The notes under the pieces: model-generated
What the model saw: the letters and a program-made list of their open reading frames with translations, nothing else
What the model was told of the DNA's origin: nothing
The model's database searches: none
NCBI GenBank assembly: GCA_025355645.1
Contig: JANXZG010000076.1
Coordinates: 1-64,000 of the forward strand
Source: Gammaproteobacteria bacterium
GTDB taxonomy: Bacteria; Pseudomonadota; Gammaproteobacteria; Steroidobacterales; Steroidobacteraceae
Length of the DNA stretch: 64,000 nt
Reading direction: 5' to 3'
Made by a program: the position numbers and the translations under genes
In this document: positions 35,868 to 47,751 of the stretch, one piece after another
Layout of the letters: each line of letters begins with the position of its first letter
Position numbering within the stretch: the first letter of the stretch is position 1

Positions 35868-36569
35868 CTAAACTGGCTCATCCGTCTGCAGCCGGTAGCC
35901 GACGCCTGCCTCGGTGATTAGGTAGCGCGGCTGTCGCGGGTCCGGCTCGAGTTTCTGGCGCAGCATCTTAATATAGCTGCGCAGGCCGCGGCTATCGCCC
36001 AGCCGGTCCGGTCCCCAGGCTTCGCGGATCAGCTGGTTCTGCGTCACGATCATACCGGCGTTGCGCGCAAGGGACTCGATGACCCGGTACTCGAGCGGCG
36101 TCATGTGCAAGCTCCCCGCGGGACCCTGCGCACAGCGCTTGGTAAGATCAACCGAGATGGGCCCGAGCCGCAGCAACGGCAGCTGGTCTGCTGCGCGCGA
36201 GTTGCGGCGTAACGCGGCGCGTACGCGAGCCAGCAGTTCTGGCGCGCTGAACGGCTTCGCGACGTAGTCATCCGCGCCTGCATCAAGCGCGGCGATCTTG
36301 TCCGTTTCCATCGTGCGCGCGGACAGCACCAGGATGGGCAGTGGTGAAAAGCGGCGAATTTCCCGGATCACGGACAGACCATCCTGGTCCGGCAGCCCGA
36401 GATCGACGACCACGAGGTCAGGGCGATGGTTGCGCGCTTCGATAGCGCCGCGCGCCGCGCTCTCGGCGTCCACTACCCGGTACCCCTGGCTCTCAAGCAG
36501 CATGCGCAGCACGCCGCGGATGCCGGCATCATCCTCCACAATCAGCACCAGGAACATCGCCTGGGTCAC
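35868..36569 (-). CDS. kdpE: KdpE response regulator
   Basis: OmpR-type response regulator of 233 residues controlling the kdp operon. The receiver domain has the acidic pair in IVEDDAGIR, the phosphorylated aspartate in LVVVDLGLPDQDG, a conserved serine in ILVLSART and lysine in YVAKPFSAPEL. The C-terminal winged helix has MTPLEYRVIESLARNAG and RGLRSYIKMLRQKLEPDP, ending in EAGVGYRL. The start overlaps the kdpD stop by four bases. KdpE is normally activated by KdpD at low potassium. It is the last gene of the operon. Confidence 0.95.
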   Translation of the reverse strand: MTQAMFLVLIVEDDAGIRGVLRMLLESQGYRVVDAESAARGAIEARNHRPDLVVVDLGLPDQDGLSVIREIRRFSPLPILVLSARTMETDKIAALDAGADDYVAKPFSAPELLARVRAALRRNSRAADQLPLLRLGPISVDLTKRCAQGPAGSLHMTPLEYRVIESLARNAGMIVTQNQLIREAWGPDRLGDSRGLRSYIKMLRQKLEPDPRQPRYLITEAGVGYRLQTDEPV

Positions 36570-39256
36570 GCGGCAGGTTCCGCCACCGGCAGCGTGAATA
36601 CGAAGCGGGCGCCTCCGCCGAAGCGCTCGAGTGCGCTGATCTTGCCACCATGCGCGTTGATAATGGCTCGGCAGATCGCAAGTCCGAGTCCTGCGCCCCC
36701 GACGTTGCCCTCTTCACGCCCACGCTGAAACTTTGCGAACAGCTTTTCCCGGTCACCCTCGGGCAGGCCGGGGCCGTTGTCCTCGACGCTGACGCTGACT
36801 GTGTCACCGATCGCTTCGGCCGTGATCCGGATCTGGGTCTGCGCGGGGGTGTGTTTGACGGCGTTCTCCAGCACGTTGACCAGGACCTGGGTGACCAAAG
36901 GCGCATCCACATGCACCGGCGGCAGCTCCGCCGGCAGCGCGACGTCTACGATGCGTCCACCGAGCCGACCTTCCAGCCTCGCGAGCGCCGTGCCAACCAA
37001 ATCGTCAACGGTCTGCCAGTCGCGGCGCAGGCGCACTTCGCCGGACTCGAAGCGCATCAGGTCAAGCACATTCGATATCAGCTCGGACATTTCATGCGCC
37101 TTGGCATCGATCGAATGAACGAGCTGCGCGCGCGCCGCCGGATCGAGCTTCAGATCCGGATCGTTCAATGCACTGCTCGCACCGGTAATGACCGCGAGCG
37201 GCGTGCGCAGGTCGTGGGAGATCGACGCGAGCAGGGTATTCCGCAGACTTTCAGTCTCGGCTGAGACACGCGCATGTTCCGCGTCCTCGGCGAGCTTCGA
37301 CCGCTCGATCGCGAGCGCGATCTGTCCTGCAAAGGTCTCCAGCAGGTGGCGCTGCTCGGGCAGCAGCAGCCGGCGTCTCTGTGTCGGCCGCACGGCGAGC
37401 ACGCCTAAGGTGCTGCGCGTTCCCGTGAGCGGCAGGTACTGGGCTGGTGCCGCGGGCAGTGTGTCGGTGCCAAGCCCGGCTGGCCGGCCATGGTCAAATA
37501 CCCATTGCGCGACCGACAGGTCCGGCTTTGGCAGCGCCCCAGACGGCGCTTCGCCCTTCGGGAGCGCGAGCTGCCCGTGCGCATCGGGCATCAGGATGGT
37601 CGCGCTGCTCGCAAAGGTCTCGGCCAAGTGCTTGATCGCGACGCGCGCCAGGTTATTGAAGCTGCGCGTCACGGCGAGTTCCCGGCTCATTGCGTACAGC
37701 AGGGAGGTGCGCCTCTCGCGCGCCCCGGCGACTCGCGACTGGGCGCGAACGCTGGCGACGAGGTTCGCGATGACCAGCGCGATCACGAGCATCACGCCGA
37801 ACGTCAGCAGGTACTCGAGGTTGTTGGTCGAGAAGGTGTAGCGGGGTGGCACGAAGCAGAAATCGAGTGCCACGACGTTGCTGACTGCGGTCAGGCTCGC
37901 GGGCCCTCGCCCCAGGCTGCGCGCCGCCACGGTCGCGCCCAGCAGGTACACCATCACGAGATTCGTCAGGTTGAAATACGGGTACATCAGGAAGGCAAGC
38001 CCGGTGCAGGCCGCCGTGATCGCAAGCGCGGCCCAGTACCTCTCCCAGCGCATCTTCTTTGGGCCACTGTCAGGTAGATCGCGAGGCTGCGGAGCCGAGC
38101 CATCGCGGCGGGCTATTACGGAAACATCGAAACCTGAGCCGTGCCGCACGAGCTCGGTGGCCGTTGAGCGGCGCAGCCATGCGCGCCAGCCCGAACGCTT
38201 GACTTCACCGACCACGATGCGCGTGACGTTGCGCAGGCGTGCGTATTCGATCAGCACATCGGCCGCCGACGGACCATCCAGCGTGACCGTCTCGGCACCG
38301 AGCGATTCAGCCAGGCGCAGCACGTCGATCCGGCGGTTGCGTTCGCGCTCCGAGAGCTTCAGCAATGCCGGTGTCTCGACCGAGACCACCATCCATTCCG
38401 CGTCCAGTGCATCGGCAAAGCGCTTGCCGAAGCGCACCAGTTGTTCAGCCTGGTCATCCGGAGCGACCGCGATCAGGAAGCGGTCGCGCGCGAGCCAGGG
38501 TTGTGAGATGCGTTCCTTTCCCTGATATTCCAGCGCATCAGCGTCGACCCGATCGGCCGTGCGACGCAATGCCAACTCGCGCAGCGCCAGCAGGTTCGGG
38601 GTGCGAAAAAAGCGCTCGGTTGCCGTGCTGACCTGGTCGGCGAGGTAAACCTTGCCGGATCTGAGGCGGGCGAGCAGGTCATCCGGCGTCAGGTCGATCA
38701 GCTCGACTTCGCTGGCCTCGTCAAAGATGCGATCGGGAATCGTCTCTTGCTGGCGCACGCCGGTGATGCCGGCAACCACGTCGTTCAGGCTTTCCAGATG
38801 CTGGACATTCAGCGTAGTCCAGACATTGATGCCTGCGTCCAGCAATTCCTCGACATCCTGCCAGCGCTTGGCATGCCTTGGGCGCGGCTCACCTTCCGCG
38901 ATGTTCGAATGTGCGAGCTCATCGACGAGGATGATCGCGGGCGCGCGGCGCAGCGCCGCATCGAGGTCGAATTCGCGCCGGGTGATGCCCTTGTAGCGTA
39001 CCTCAAGAAACGGCAAGGTCTCGAGGCCCTCGAGCAATCGCTCGGTCTCGATGCGCCCATGAGGTTCAACGTAGCCGGCCACAATGTCGGCGCCGCCTGA
39101 CTTGGCAACGCGCGCCGCCTCCAGCATCGAGAAGGTCTTGCCGACGCCGGCTGAGGCTCCAAAGAAAATATGCAGGCGGCCGCGTCGCGCGCGCTCTTCC
39201 TCTCGCTGTACCTCAGCCAGCAACTCATCCGGGTTCGGGCGATCGTTCTCAGCCAT
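36566..39256 (-). CDS. kdpD: KdpD sensor histidine kinase
   Basis: An 896-residue potassium/turgor sensor kinase. The N-terminal KdpD domain has a Walker A motif (FFGASAGVGKTFSML) and the family signature HAKRWQDVEELLDAGINVWTTLNVQH. A universal-stress-protein-like domain follows (FLIAVAPDDQAEQLVRFGKR), then four closely spaced membrane segments (DUF4118) near residues 405-500, a GAF-like region, and the kinase core. The core carries the phospho-histidine in LASISHDLRTPLAVITGASS, the N box in LVNVLENAVKHTP and G boxes in VEDNGPGLP and GGAGLGLAICRAI. Architecture is complete and typical. Nineteen bases separate it from the upstream outer-membrane barrel. Confidence 0.96.
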   Translation of the reverse strand: MAENDRPNPDELLAEVQREEERARRGRLHIFFGASAGVGKTFSMLEAARVAKSGGADIVAGYVEPHGRIETERLLEGLETLPFLEVRYKGITRREFDLDAALRRAPAIILVDELAHSNIAEGEPRPRHAKRWQDVEELLDAGINVWTTLNVQHLESLNDVVAGITGVRQQETIPDRIFDEASEVELIDLTPDDLLARLRSGKVYLADQVSTATERFFRTPNLLALRELALRRTADRVDADALEYQGKERISQPWLARDRFLIAVAPDDQAEQLVRFGKRFADALDAEWMVVSVETPALLKLSERERNRRIDVLRLAESLGAETVTLDGPSAADVLIEYARLRNVTRIVVGEVKRSGWRAWLRRSTATELVRHGSGFDVSVIARRDGSAPQPRDLPDSGPKKMRWERYWAALAITAACTGLAFLMYPYFNLTNLVMVYLLGATVAARSLGRGPASLTAVSNVVALDFCFVPPRYTFSTNNLEYLLTFGVMLVIALVIANLVASVRAQSRVAGARERRTSLLYAMSRELAVTRSFNNLARVAIKHLAETFASSATILMPDAHGQLALPKGEAPSGALPKPDLSVAQWVFDHGRPAGLGTDTLPAAPAQYLPLTGTRSTLGVLAVRPTQRRRLLLPEQRHLLETFAGQIALAIERSKLAEDAEHARVSAETESLRNTLLASISHDLRTPLAVITGASSALNDPDLKLDPAARAQLVHSIDAKAHEMSELISNVLDLMRFESGEVRLRRDWQTVDDLVGTALARLEGRLGGRIVDVALPAELPPVHVDAPLVTQVLVNVLENAVKHTPAQTQIRITAEAIGDTVSVSVEDNGPGLPEGDREKLFAKFQRGREEGNVGGAGLGLAICRAIINAHGGKISALERFGGGARFVFTLPVAEPAA

Positions 39257-39275
39257 TAAACAAGTATAACGGACG

Positions 39276-41222
39276 TTAGAATTTGACCATTACACCGGCC
39301 CCCCAGACGACCTCGCGAGTGCGGAGGTCGGGAAACCAGTCACCCGAAGCGCAGTCACCTGAGTTCGGGTCGGTCGCTCCACCGGCCGCCCCATTCGCCT
39401 GTACGCAACTGGCCGGGGAACCATTGTTACCGGTGGTCCCCCCCGAGTAGGGCGGCGTCATGCCACCCGATCCGCTCCAGTACGGAACGTTGGAATGTCT
39501 GAATGTCAGCTCCGTCCACCAAGTGATCCAGTCCTTGGGCATATACTGGAGGTTAACTTGCGAGTCCCACTGGTAAAGTTTCTGCCCGGGTTGTTGCGTG
39601 AAGTAGGGGGTGCCGGTTGCCGCTGTCGCGCCATTGATCGGTGGCGTCAGGGCAAGGTAGCGACCCGGGTTGTTCATGAATCCGCCGCCGAAAGTCACGG
39701 CATACAAATCGTGGTTGAACCAGGTCCGGTCGTACAGCATTGCGCCAAAAAAACTTTCCTTGTTTGGACCGCCCGAACAGTTGACCCCGCCGCCGTATTC
39801 GCAGCCGATGTCGACAGTCAGGCTGAACGCCATTTTGGATATACCGGCGCCGCCGTTATTGCGTGCATCGTAATACTTGACCAGCAAGCTGTCGTCTTCA
39901 TGAACACGGGTAACCTTCGAGTAATTGACGGTCGGCCCCGCACCCACGAGCGATCCAGCAGGTGCATTTGGATTGCCGCCATTTAGCGGCTGGCACAGCG
40001 TGTCCTGGGTACCGAGACCATTGCTGGCGCTGCTCTGGCAGTTCAGATTGTCCTGTCCCACGGCATAGCTGTTGAATACCAGTTTCAGGGAATCATTGGG
40101 GATCCACAGGATCTGGCCGCCCAGGCCCGGTTTGCTGTTGAACTTGTTGTATGACTGCCAGCCGTTGATAAGCCACGGTTCTATCTTCAGCGTCTGTGTC
40201 GGCCACCACTGTACGCGAAGGCCATTAAAAAACCACGGCGTGTTGGACGACACGAACGAAGGCTGATACGTCCAGTTGTCAAAATTATAGTAGCTGAATA
40301 GGCCAATGTAGGACACGAAAATGCCGGCATCGACGTTCAAGCCGTGATTGACGTCGAAGTGGTACCCGGCGCTCGCCTCTGAGAAATATTTATAGGCGCC
40401 CTGGGTATCCCACTGACCGACCGCCGCACTCGCGTCATTGCGCGGCGTCGTCGTTGCAAAATCACCGAACATGGTCAAAAAACGCGCTCTTACATTCTGC
40501 CAATGAAAATCGCCGCCAAAGCTCACTTGTTCAATCTGAAACTCACCGGAGCGAAACTCCTCGGTCGAGCCCGATATCGTATGATCTTGCGGGTGATTGC
40601 CGCTCTGTAGATAATTCATGTCGAAGCGGATCTCGGGCGTAAAAAATTTTGTATCAAAAATAGGCGCTTTTTCCCGCGTAGTACCGTTCATCCAGCCGAC
40701 ATCACCCACCGCAAATGGTGTCTGCAGGTCGACCTCGGGGCTCGCCGGGGGGCTCTGTAGCGCCGCGGGAATCAACTGGGCAATCGCCGTGCCTGGGGTC
40801 GGTGCTAGCGGCACGGCAGCGAGCACCGCGGCTGCTGCGCTGGGGGCAATGTCGGCGACACCCATGACGATGTCAGTACGCGTGGCTTTGCCGACAACTA
40901 CTACGACCGCAGGCTGACTGCTTTGCGCAGCGCCATCGACCTGTGCAGTCAGCGACCATTCCCCCGGGGGCAGGTCGGCGAACGCGTACATGCCGTCACT
41001 TCCGGAAATCGTCGCGCGAATGCTGTCACCGTCGGCTCTGATTGCCGTCACGGTTGCGCCGCCGACGGGGATCCTGGTGGAATTCTTTACAATTCCTACG
41101 ATCGCTCCGACGGATACTTTGGCGACGATGGCCGTGGGTGCCTGGCCATATGCCGGGAATGTTGTTATCCAGGCGGCCAGAAGGGATATTAGATAGCCGG
41201 GCAGGTTTTTCGGAAGCTTCAT
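39276..41222 (-). CDS. Outer-membrane beta-barrel (BBP2-like) with N-terminal carboxypeptidase-regulatory-like domain
   Basis: A 648-residue exported protein with signal peptide (MKLPKNLPGYLISLLAAWITTFPAYGQA). Residues about 35-115 form an Ig-like carboxypeptidase regulatory domain (GAIVGIVKNSTRIPVGGATVTAI, DGMYAFADLPPGEWSLTAQV). The rest has the alternating aromatic pattern of a porin-like barrel, for example WFFNGLRVQWWPTQTLKIEPW and WWTELTFRHSNVPYWSGSGG, ending in VVWGAGVMVKF with a C-terminal phenylalanine. Its place between kdpC and kdpD, on the same strand with short gaps, suggests an outer-membrane pore or sensor co-expressed with potassium uptake. The potassium role is inference. GGGAG precedes the ATG. 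Confidence 0.82.
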   Translation of the reverse strand: MKLPKNLPGYLISLLAAWITTFPAYGQAPTAIVAKVSVGAIVGIVKNSTRIPVGGATVTAIRADGDSIRATISGSDGMYAFADLPPGEWSLTAQVDGAAQSSQPAVVVVVGKATRTDIVMGVADIAPSAAAAVLAAVPLAPTPGTAIAQLIPAALQSPPASPEVDLQTPFAVGDVGWMNGTTREKAPIFDTKFFTPEIRFDMNYLQSGNHPQDHTISGSTEEFRSGEFQIEQVSFGGDFHWQNVRARFLTMFGDFATTTPRNDASAAVGQWDTQGAYKYFSEASAGYHFDVNHGLNVDAGIFVSYIGLFSYYNFDNWTYQPSFVSSNTPWFFNGLRVQWWPTQTLKIEPWLINGWQSYNKFNSKPGLGGQILWIPNDSLKLVFNSYAVGQDNLNCQSSASNGLGTQDTLCQPLNGGNPNAPAGSLVGAGPTVNYSKVTRVHEDDSLLVKYYDARNNGGAGISKMAFSLTVDIGCEYGGGVNCSGGPNKESFFGAMLYDRTWFNHDLYAVTFGGGFMNNPGRYLALTPPINGATAATGTPYFTQQPGQKLYQWDSQVNLQYMPKDWITWWTELTFRHSNVPYWSGSGGMTPPYSGGTTGNNGSPASCVQANGAAGGATDPNSGDCASGDWFPDLRTREVVWGAGVMVKF

Positions 41223-41266
41223 AAATCTCCCAGGTGTTTGCCAATGGCCGAAAATGGCATGCGACC

Positions 41267-41838
41267 TTAGCGCAGCTGATCCAGCGCGAGATTCAGCTCG
41301 AGTACATTGACGCGCAGCTCGCCAATCAGCCCGAAGAGCTTTCCCTGTGTATGCGTTGCCACCAGTTTCTCGAGATTGGCGGGCGCAGTGCCACGCGCGT
41401 GCGCAATGCGCGCTATCTGGTAGCGCGCTGCTGCCGGACTGATGTCAGGATCGAGCCCGCTCGCCGAGGCACTCACCAGGTCCACGGGCACCGGCGCGCG
41501 ACTGGCAGGAGCGTCGGCACGCAACGCGGCGACATGGCGCTTCACCTGATCGATCAGCGCAGGATTCATGGGGCCCAGGTTTGAGCCCGACGAGGCAATG
41601 CCGTTATAGGGTTCCGGTAAGGTCGCGGACGGACGACCCCAGAAGTACTTTGCATCGGAAAAATTCTGGCCGATCAGGCTCGACCCCACGGCCTTCCCGT
41701 CTCGATACAGGAGGCTGCCGGTCGCCTGATGCGCGAATGCCAGGCGCGCAAGGCCGGTGATCAGCAGCGGATAAGCGATTCCAAGCAGGCAGGTCATCGC
41801 CAGGAGCAGACACAGGGCGGGGCGGATCAGGCGCAGCA

Positions 41839-41842
<4 letters not shown>
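41267..41842 (-). CDS. kdpC: KdpC, potassium-transporting ATPase subunit C
   Basis: A 191-residue single-span subunit of the KdpFABC pump. N-terminal membrane anchor [28 protein letters not shown] is followed by the conserved [33 protein letters not shown], then [12 protein letters not shown] and, at the C-terminus, [23 protein letters not shown]. Length and motifs are typical. The start overlaps the kdpB stop (ATGA). Confidence 0.97.
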
Positions 41843-43902
<2,060 letters not shown>

Positions 43903-43907
43903 GGGAA

Positions 43908-45644
43908 CTACCGCGCAGCCATCAGGAAGTAATGCTCGACCAGCGGACCGAGCGCGAGCGCCGGCACATAGGTCAGCACGCCGATCAGCAGGATCGAGCC
44001 CAACAGCAGCGATACAAACAGCGGGCCGTGTGTCGGCATCGTGCCCTCGGTAACCGGGATGCGCTTTTTTGCGCCGAGCGAACCTGCGATCGCAAGCGTT
44101 GCAATCATCGGCCAGAAGCGCCCGAACCACATCGCGATGCCCGTCGCGATGTTATAAAAAGGCGTGTTGGCTGACAGGCCTGCGAAGGCGCTGCCATTGT
44201 TGTTCGCCGCGGAGGAGAACGCATACAGGATCTCACTGAATCCATGCGGACCTGGATTGGCGATTCCCGCGACGCCGGCGCCGCACATGACAGCCACCGC
44301 AGTTCCCAGCAGGACGACGAATGGCGTTGTCAGGATGAACACCGAGGCCATCTTCATCTCGTAGGCCTCGATTTTCTTGCCGAGATATTCAGGTGTGCGC
44401 CCGATCATCAGGCCTGCAATAAAGACACCCAGGACGGCGAACATCAGGATCGAATAAATCCCGCTGCCCACCCCACCGGGGGCGAGCTCACCCAGCTGCA
44501 TAAAGAAGAGTGGCACGAAGCCGCCGAGCGGCAGCATCGAATCGTGCATGGTGTTGACTGCGCCGCAGGAAGTCGCAGTTGTGACCGCGACGAACAGCGC
44601 TGAGGCGGCAATGCCGAAGCGTGTCTCCTTGCCCTCCATATTGCCACCTGGCTGGCCAGCGCTGGCGCTCTGGTCTATCTGCTGCGCAGTAAGCAATGGA
44701 TTGCCGCGCTGCTCGCTGTGAAATGCTACCTGCGTCAACGTGACGAATAGCACCAGCATGGCGGCTAGCAAAGCCCAGCCCTGGCGGGTGTCGCCAACCA
44801 TCCTGCCAAAAGTGTAAGTCAATGAAAACGGGATCAGCACAATGGCCAGCATCTCGAGGAAATTGGTCAGCGGCGTCGGATTTTCGTAAGGGTGCGCCGA
44901 GTTCGCGTTGAAAAACCCCCCGCCATTGGTGCCGAGCTCCTTGATGGCCTCCTGTGAGGCAACCGGGCCCATCGGCAGCGTCTGCGTGTGTAACAAGCCC
45001 GACTCGATCGGCGCGACCCCTTTGTAGGCCTCGAGGTTCTGGATCACGCCCTGGCTCGCGAGCACAAGCGCCAGCAGCATGGACAGGGGCAGCAGCACAT
45101 AGAGCGTTGCGCGCGTGAGATCGACCCAGAAGTTTCCAATCGTCGCAACGCTGTGCCGGGCAAACCCGCGGATCACTGCGACTGCCACCGCGATGCCGGT
45201 CGCCGCAGACAGGAAATTTTGCACGGCGAGACCGGCCATTTGCACAAAGTAGCTTTGGGTCGATTCGCCGGAATAGCCCTGCCAGTCGGTATTGCTGACG
45301 AAGCTGATGGCCGTGTTGAACGCCGAATCGGGGCTGACGGCGGAAAAATGCTGCGGGTTCAGCGGCAGGAACCCCTGCAGGCGCTGCATTGCGTACAGGA
45401 GCACGATACCCAGGACGTTAAAGAGCAGCATCCCCAGCGTATAGCGCGACCAGCTCATCTCGACGGACGCATCAATGCCGCACAGCCGGTACATCAGCGT
45501 CTCGACGGATCCCCCGATCCGGCGCGCGAAATTCGGCTTGCCCTCCATCACGTCTGCGATGTAGCGGCCGAGCGGCTTAACGCAGAGCAATACTATTCCC
45601 AGGAATACGATCAACAAGATCGTGAAGGAGGTGCCCGGACCCAT
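43908..45644 (-). CDS. kdpA: KdpA, potassium-binding channel-like subunit
   Basis: A 578-residue membrane protein related to K+ channels. Selectivity-filter-like stretches are present: [60 protein letters not shown] and [15 protein letters not shown], one in each of four repeats, within at least ten hydrophobic segments. The start ATG overlaps the kdpF stop (TGATG). Forms the KdpFABC complex with the neighbouring products. Confidence 0.97.
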   Translation of the reverse strand: MGPGTSFTILLIVFLGIVLLCVKPLGRYIADVMEGKPNFARRIGGSVETLMYRLCGIDASVEMSWSRYTLGMLLFNVLGIVLLYAMQRLQGFLPLNPQHFSAVSPDSAFNTAISFVSNTDWQGYSGESTQSYFVQMAGLAVQNFLSAATGIAVAVAVIRGFARHSVATIGNFWVDLTRATLYVLLPLSMLLALVLASQGVIQNLEAYKGVAPIESGLLHTQTLPMGPVASQEAIKELGTNGGGFFNANSAHPYENPTPLTNFLEMLAIVLIPFSLTYTFGRMVGDTRQGWALLAAMLVLFVTLTQVAFHSEQRGNPLLTAQQIDQSASAGQPGGNMEGKETRFGIAASALFVAVTTATSCGAVNTMHDSMLPLGGFVPLFFMQLGELAPGGVGSGIYSILMFAVLGVFIAGLMIGRTPEYLGKKIEAYEMKMASVFILTTPFVVLLGTAVAVMCGAGVAGIANPGPHGFSEILYAFSSAANNNGSAFAGLSANTPFYNIATGIAMWFGRFWPMIATLAIAGSLGAKKRIPVTEGTMPTHGPLFVSLLLGSILLIGVLTYVPALALGPLVEHYFLMAAR

Positions 45645-45733
45645 CAGAAGCGCTCAGCGTTCAGCAGCGCGTAGATCAGGTAGGCGACGAGCGCAATGCA
45701 GAGCAGGCCCAGTAACCAGTAAGTCGCGCTCAT
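45644..45733 (-). CDS. kdpF: KdpF, small lipid-like stabilising subunit
   Basis: A 29-residue peptide missed by the ORF track: MSATYWLLGLLCIALVAYLI followed by YALLNAERF. It is one transmembrane helix ending in the ExF-type tail usual for KdpF, and it overlaps kdpA by the TGATG junction. KdpF stabilises the KdpABC complex in the inner membrane. Confidence 0.88.
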   Translation of the reverse strand: MSATYWLLGLLCIALVAYLIYALLNAERF

Positions 45734-45813
45734 GACATGCGGTTAAATGCCCCGACCAGCGCGTGAGTCACGAGGTAGAGGGCGGCCAGGATCAGCAGGT
45801 AAGCGGCGTCCAT
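45730..45813 (-). CDS. 27-residue membrane micro-protein preceding kdpF
   Basis: A short ORF reading MDAAYLLILAALYLVTHALV then GAFNRMS. It is a single hydrophobic helix with a basic tail, and its stop overlaps the kdpF start (ATGA), so the two are translationally coupled. Similar tiny ORFs occur upstream of kdpF in other proteobacteria. Function is unknown; possible roles are a second Kdp-associated helix or a leader that sets kdpF translation. It is the first gene of the kdp operon. Confidence 0.65.
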   Translation of the reverse strand: MDAAYLLILAALYLVTHALVGAFNRMS

Positions 45814-45851
45814 CCGTCGCACTGTAGCGCGGATTCCGTGATAAACCTGTG

Positions 45852-45886
45852 AAAAAAACCCCCCAGGACGCCCCGCGGTGTCCTGG
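45852..45886 (-). terminator. Rho-independent terminator after the SYLF gene
   Basis: On the minus strand, CCAGGAC and GTCCTGG form a perfect seven-base stem around a ten-base loop, followed by GGGG and seven T residues. It lies 13 bases past the SYLF gene stop and insulates the kdp operon, whose first ORF starts about 40 bases further on. The kdp promoter must fit in or overlap this short stretch. Confidence 0.8.
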
Positions 45887-45898
45887 TACGATGCGCGC

Positions 45899-46735
45899 TT
45901 ATTGGCTCTGCGACTGCAATGCCTGCGGTTGGCTCTCGAGCGGATAGGTGCGCGCCGGGTCCGTGGTGGAAGGGCTCGGGGCCGCTTGGACCGGCGGTGC
46001 ATTGCCCTGCGTGGCTGAAGGCGCGGCCGCCTGGCCGGTGTTCGTCGCCTGCGCAATGCGCGCCAGGAATCGCTGCGCGGCCGCCGGCGCTTTGGGCGAT
46101 TGTGCCGAGAGTATTTCCGTCGTCGTCACATCGGCCTTGCCATACAGGGCCGCATTGGCGGAGTGATTAATTGTAAGGACGCTGCCGTCCAGCGCGATCC
46201 CGCCAAAAAGGCCGCGCGATCGGGCGTACGAATAGATTTCGCTATTGAACTGAATATCGGTCGCCGCGGAGCCCTGGCGCCCCACGGGTCCCGCCGCGAC
46301 GGACGCATCGGCGCCTAGGGTCAGCTTGCCACCCGCTAGGCCTTCGACCCCGGCCTTGGTCGCAAACACAAGGATTACGTCGGAGTTCTGCGCACCGGCC
46401 TGGAACCCAACACTTCCGCCGGTCAAGGACACCAGCACCGGGTTGCTCCATGGCGCATTCAGGGTGTCGCGCACGACCAGCACGCCGCTGCCACGGCGCC
46501 CGCCCAATACGAAGGCCACCTTGGTCACATCGGGGATCACGGCAATTCCGTAGGCGCGCTCGAGCAGATAATCTGGCACGCGCTGATCGGGCATTCCCTC
46601 GATTTCATCGAGCACCTGCGTCGCCGTCAGCAAGCGCGCTTCCTCGCGGCCACCAGCCGCTGCGTTTTGCGCGAGCCCCACGGCTGCGAGCAGACCTGCA
46701 GCGATGCAGCTGTATTTTCTGATGATCGTGTTCAT
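45899..46735 (-). CDS. Exported SYLF (Ysc84) lipid-binding domain protein
   Basis: A 278-residue protein. The ATG at 46735 is preferred over the ORF track start because it begins a signal peptide (MNTIIRKYSCIAAGLLAAVGLAQNAAAG). The SYLF/Ysc84 domain follows: YLLERAYGIAVIPDVTKVAFVLGGRRGSGVLVVRD, PVLVSLTGGSVGFQAGAQNSDVILVFATKAGVEGL, and IYSYARSRGLFGGIALDGS. Such domains bind phosphoinositides in eukaryotes; bacterial copies are periplasmic of unknown role. The last 50 or so residues are a Pro/Ala/Gln-rich tail. Followed by a strong terminator. Confidence 0.9.
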   Translation of the reverse strand: MNTIIRKYSCIAAGLLAAVGLAQNAAAGGREEARLLTATQVLDEIEGMPDQRVPDYLLERAYGIAVIPDVTKVAFVLGGRRGSGVLVVRDTLNAPWSNPVLVSLTGGSVGFQAGAQNSDVILVFATKAGVEGLAGGKLTLGADASVAAGPVGRQGSAATDIQFNSEIYSYARSRGLFGGIALDGSVLTINHSANAALYGKADVTTTEILSAQSPKAPAAAQRFLARIAQATNTGQAAAPSATQGNAPPVQAAPSPSTTDPARTYPLESQPQALQSQSQ

Positions 46736-46824
46736 TGATATGCGCCCCCTTGTACATGCAAGACCCGCTCGCAACGGGATAGTTCCGCTAGCTTAACGCG
46801 TCACGGCCGCATAAAGTATTGGTA

Positions 46825-47751
46825 ATGCACAGAGTAATTGTCATTGGACATCGCGGCGCGAGCGGCGAGCGGCCCGAGCATACCCTCGAATCCTACCGCC
46901 TCGCGATAGAAGAAGGCGCCGATTTCGTCGAACCGGATCTGGTCATGACCAAGGACGGCGTGCTTATTGCGCGCCACGAGCCGGAGATTGGCGGCACGAC
47001 GAATGTTGCCGAGCTGCCGCAGTTCGCGTCCCGGCGCCGCTCCCAGCTCATCGACGGCGAGCAGATGGACGGCTGGTTTACCGAGGACTTCACGCTCGCG
47101 GAGATCAAGAGCTTGCGCGCGCGCGAGCGCTTGCCGCAGATCCGTCCGGCCAACGTCGCATACGACGATCAGTTCGAGGTGCCGACCTTCGAGGAGATCC
47201 TGCAGCTGGTCGCGAAGGAAAACCGTGACCGGCGAGGCACGGTCGGGATCTACCCCGAAACCAAGCATCCGGAGCATTTCCGACAGCTCGCGTTGCCGCA
47301 AGAGGGCTTGGTGCTGCAGATGCTGGCGCGCCATGGCTATGCCGAGCCGGGTTCACGGGTGTTCATCCAGTCGTTCGATCCTGCGAATCTGCGAATGATG
47401 CGCGCCATGACCAGGCTGCCGCTGGTGCAGCTGCTGGAGCACGAACTGGGCGACCTTAATGTTATTGCCGAATATGCCGACGCGATCGGCATCAGCAAGC
47501 CGCTGGCGACAGCGGAGGGCGTGCGCGCCGCGCGCGCGGCCGGCCTCGCGGTGCACGTCTGGACGTTCCGCGCCGAAAATAAATTCCTTCCAGCGGAGCT
47601 GCGCATCGGCCCCTCCATGTCGGCGCACGGCAAGCTCGAAGAGGAGATCGACCGGTACCTGGCCCGTGGCATCGATGGCTTCTTTACCGATCACCCGGCA
47701 ATCGGCGTGCACACCCGCGATGCCTGGGCTCAGAAGAACATCGACATGTAA
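46825..47751 (+). CDS. Glycerophosphodiester phosphodiesterase
   Basis: A 308-residue GDPD-family TIM barrel that splits glycerophosphodiesters to glycerol-3-phosphate and an alcohol. Active-site residues are visible: HRGASGERPEHT (catalytic histidine), GADFVEPDLVMTKDGVLIARHEPE (metal glutamate, aspartate and second histidine), and VGIYPETKHP. The longer ExD region and the HEPEIGGTTNVAELPQF insertion match the GlpQ-like subgroup. No signal peptide is visible, unlike periplasmic GlpQ, so it may be cytoplasmic. The last 22 bases overlap the convergent DUF3570 gene. Confidence 0.92.
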   Translation: MHRVIVIGHRGASGERPEHTLESYRLAIEEGADFVEPDLVMTKDGVLIARHEPEIGGTTNVAELPQFASRRRSQLIDGEQMDGWFTEDFTLAEIKSLRARERLPQIRPANVAYDDQFEVPTFEEILQLVAKENRDRRGTVGIYPETKHPEHFRQLALPQEGLVLQMLARHGYAEPGSRVFIQSFDPANLRMMRAMTRLPLVQLLEHELGDLNVIAEYADAIGISKPLATAEGVRAARAAGLAVHVWTFRAENKFLPAELRIGPSMSAHGKLEEEIDRYLARGIDGFFTDHPAIGVHTRDAWAQKNIDM

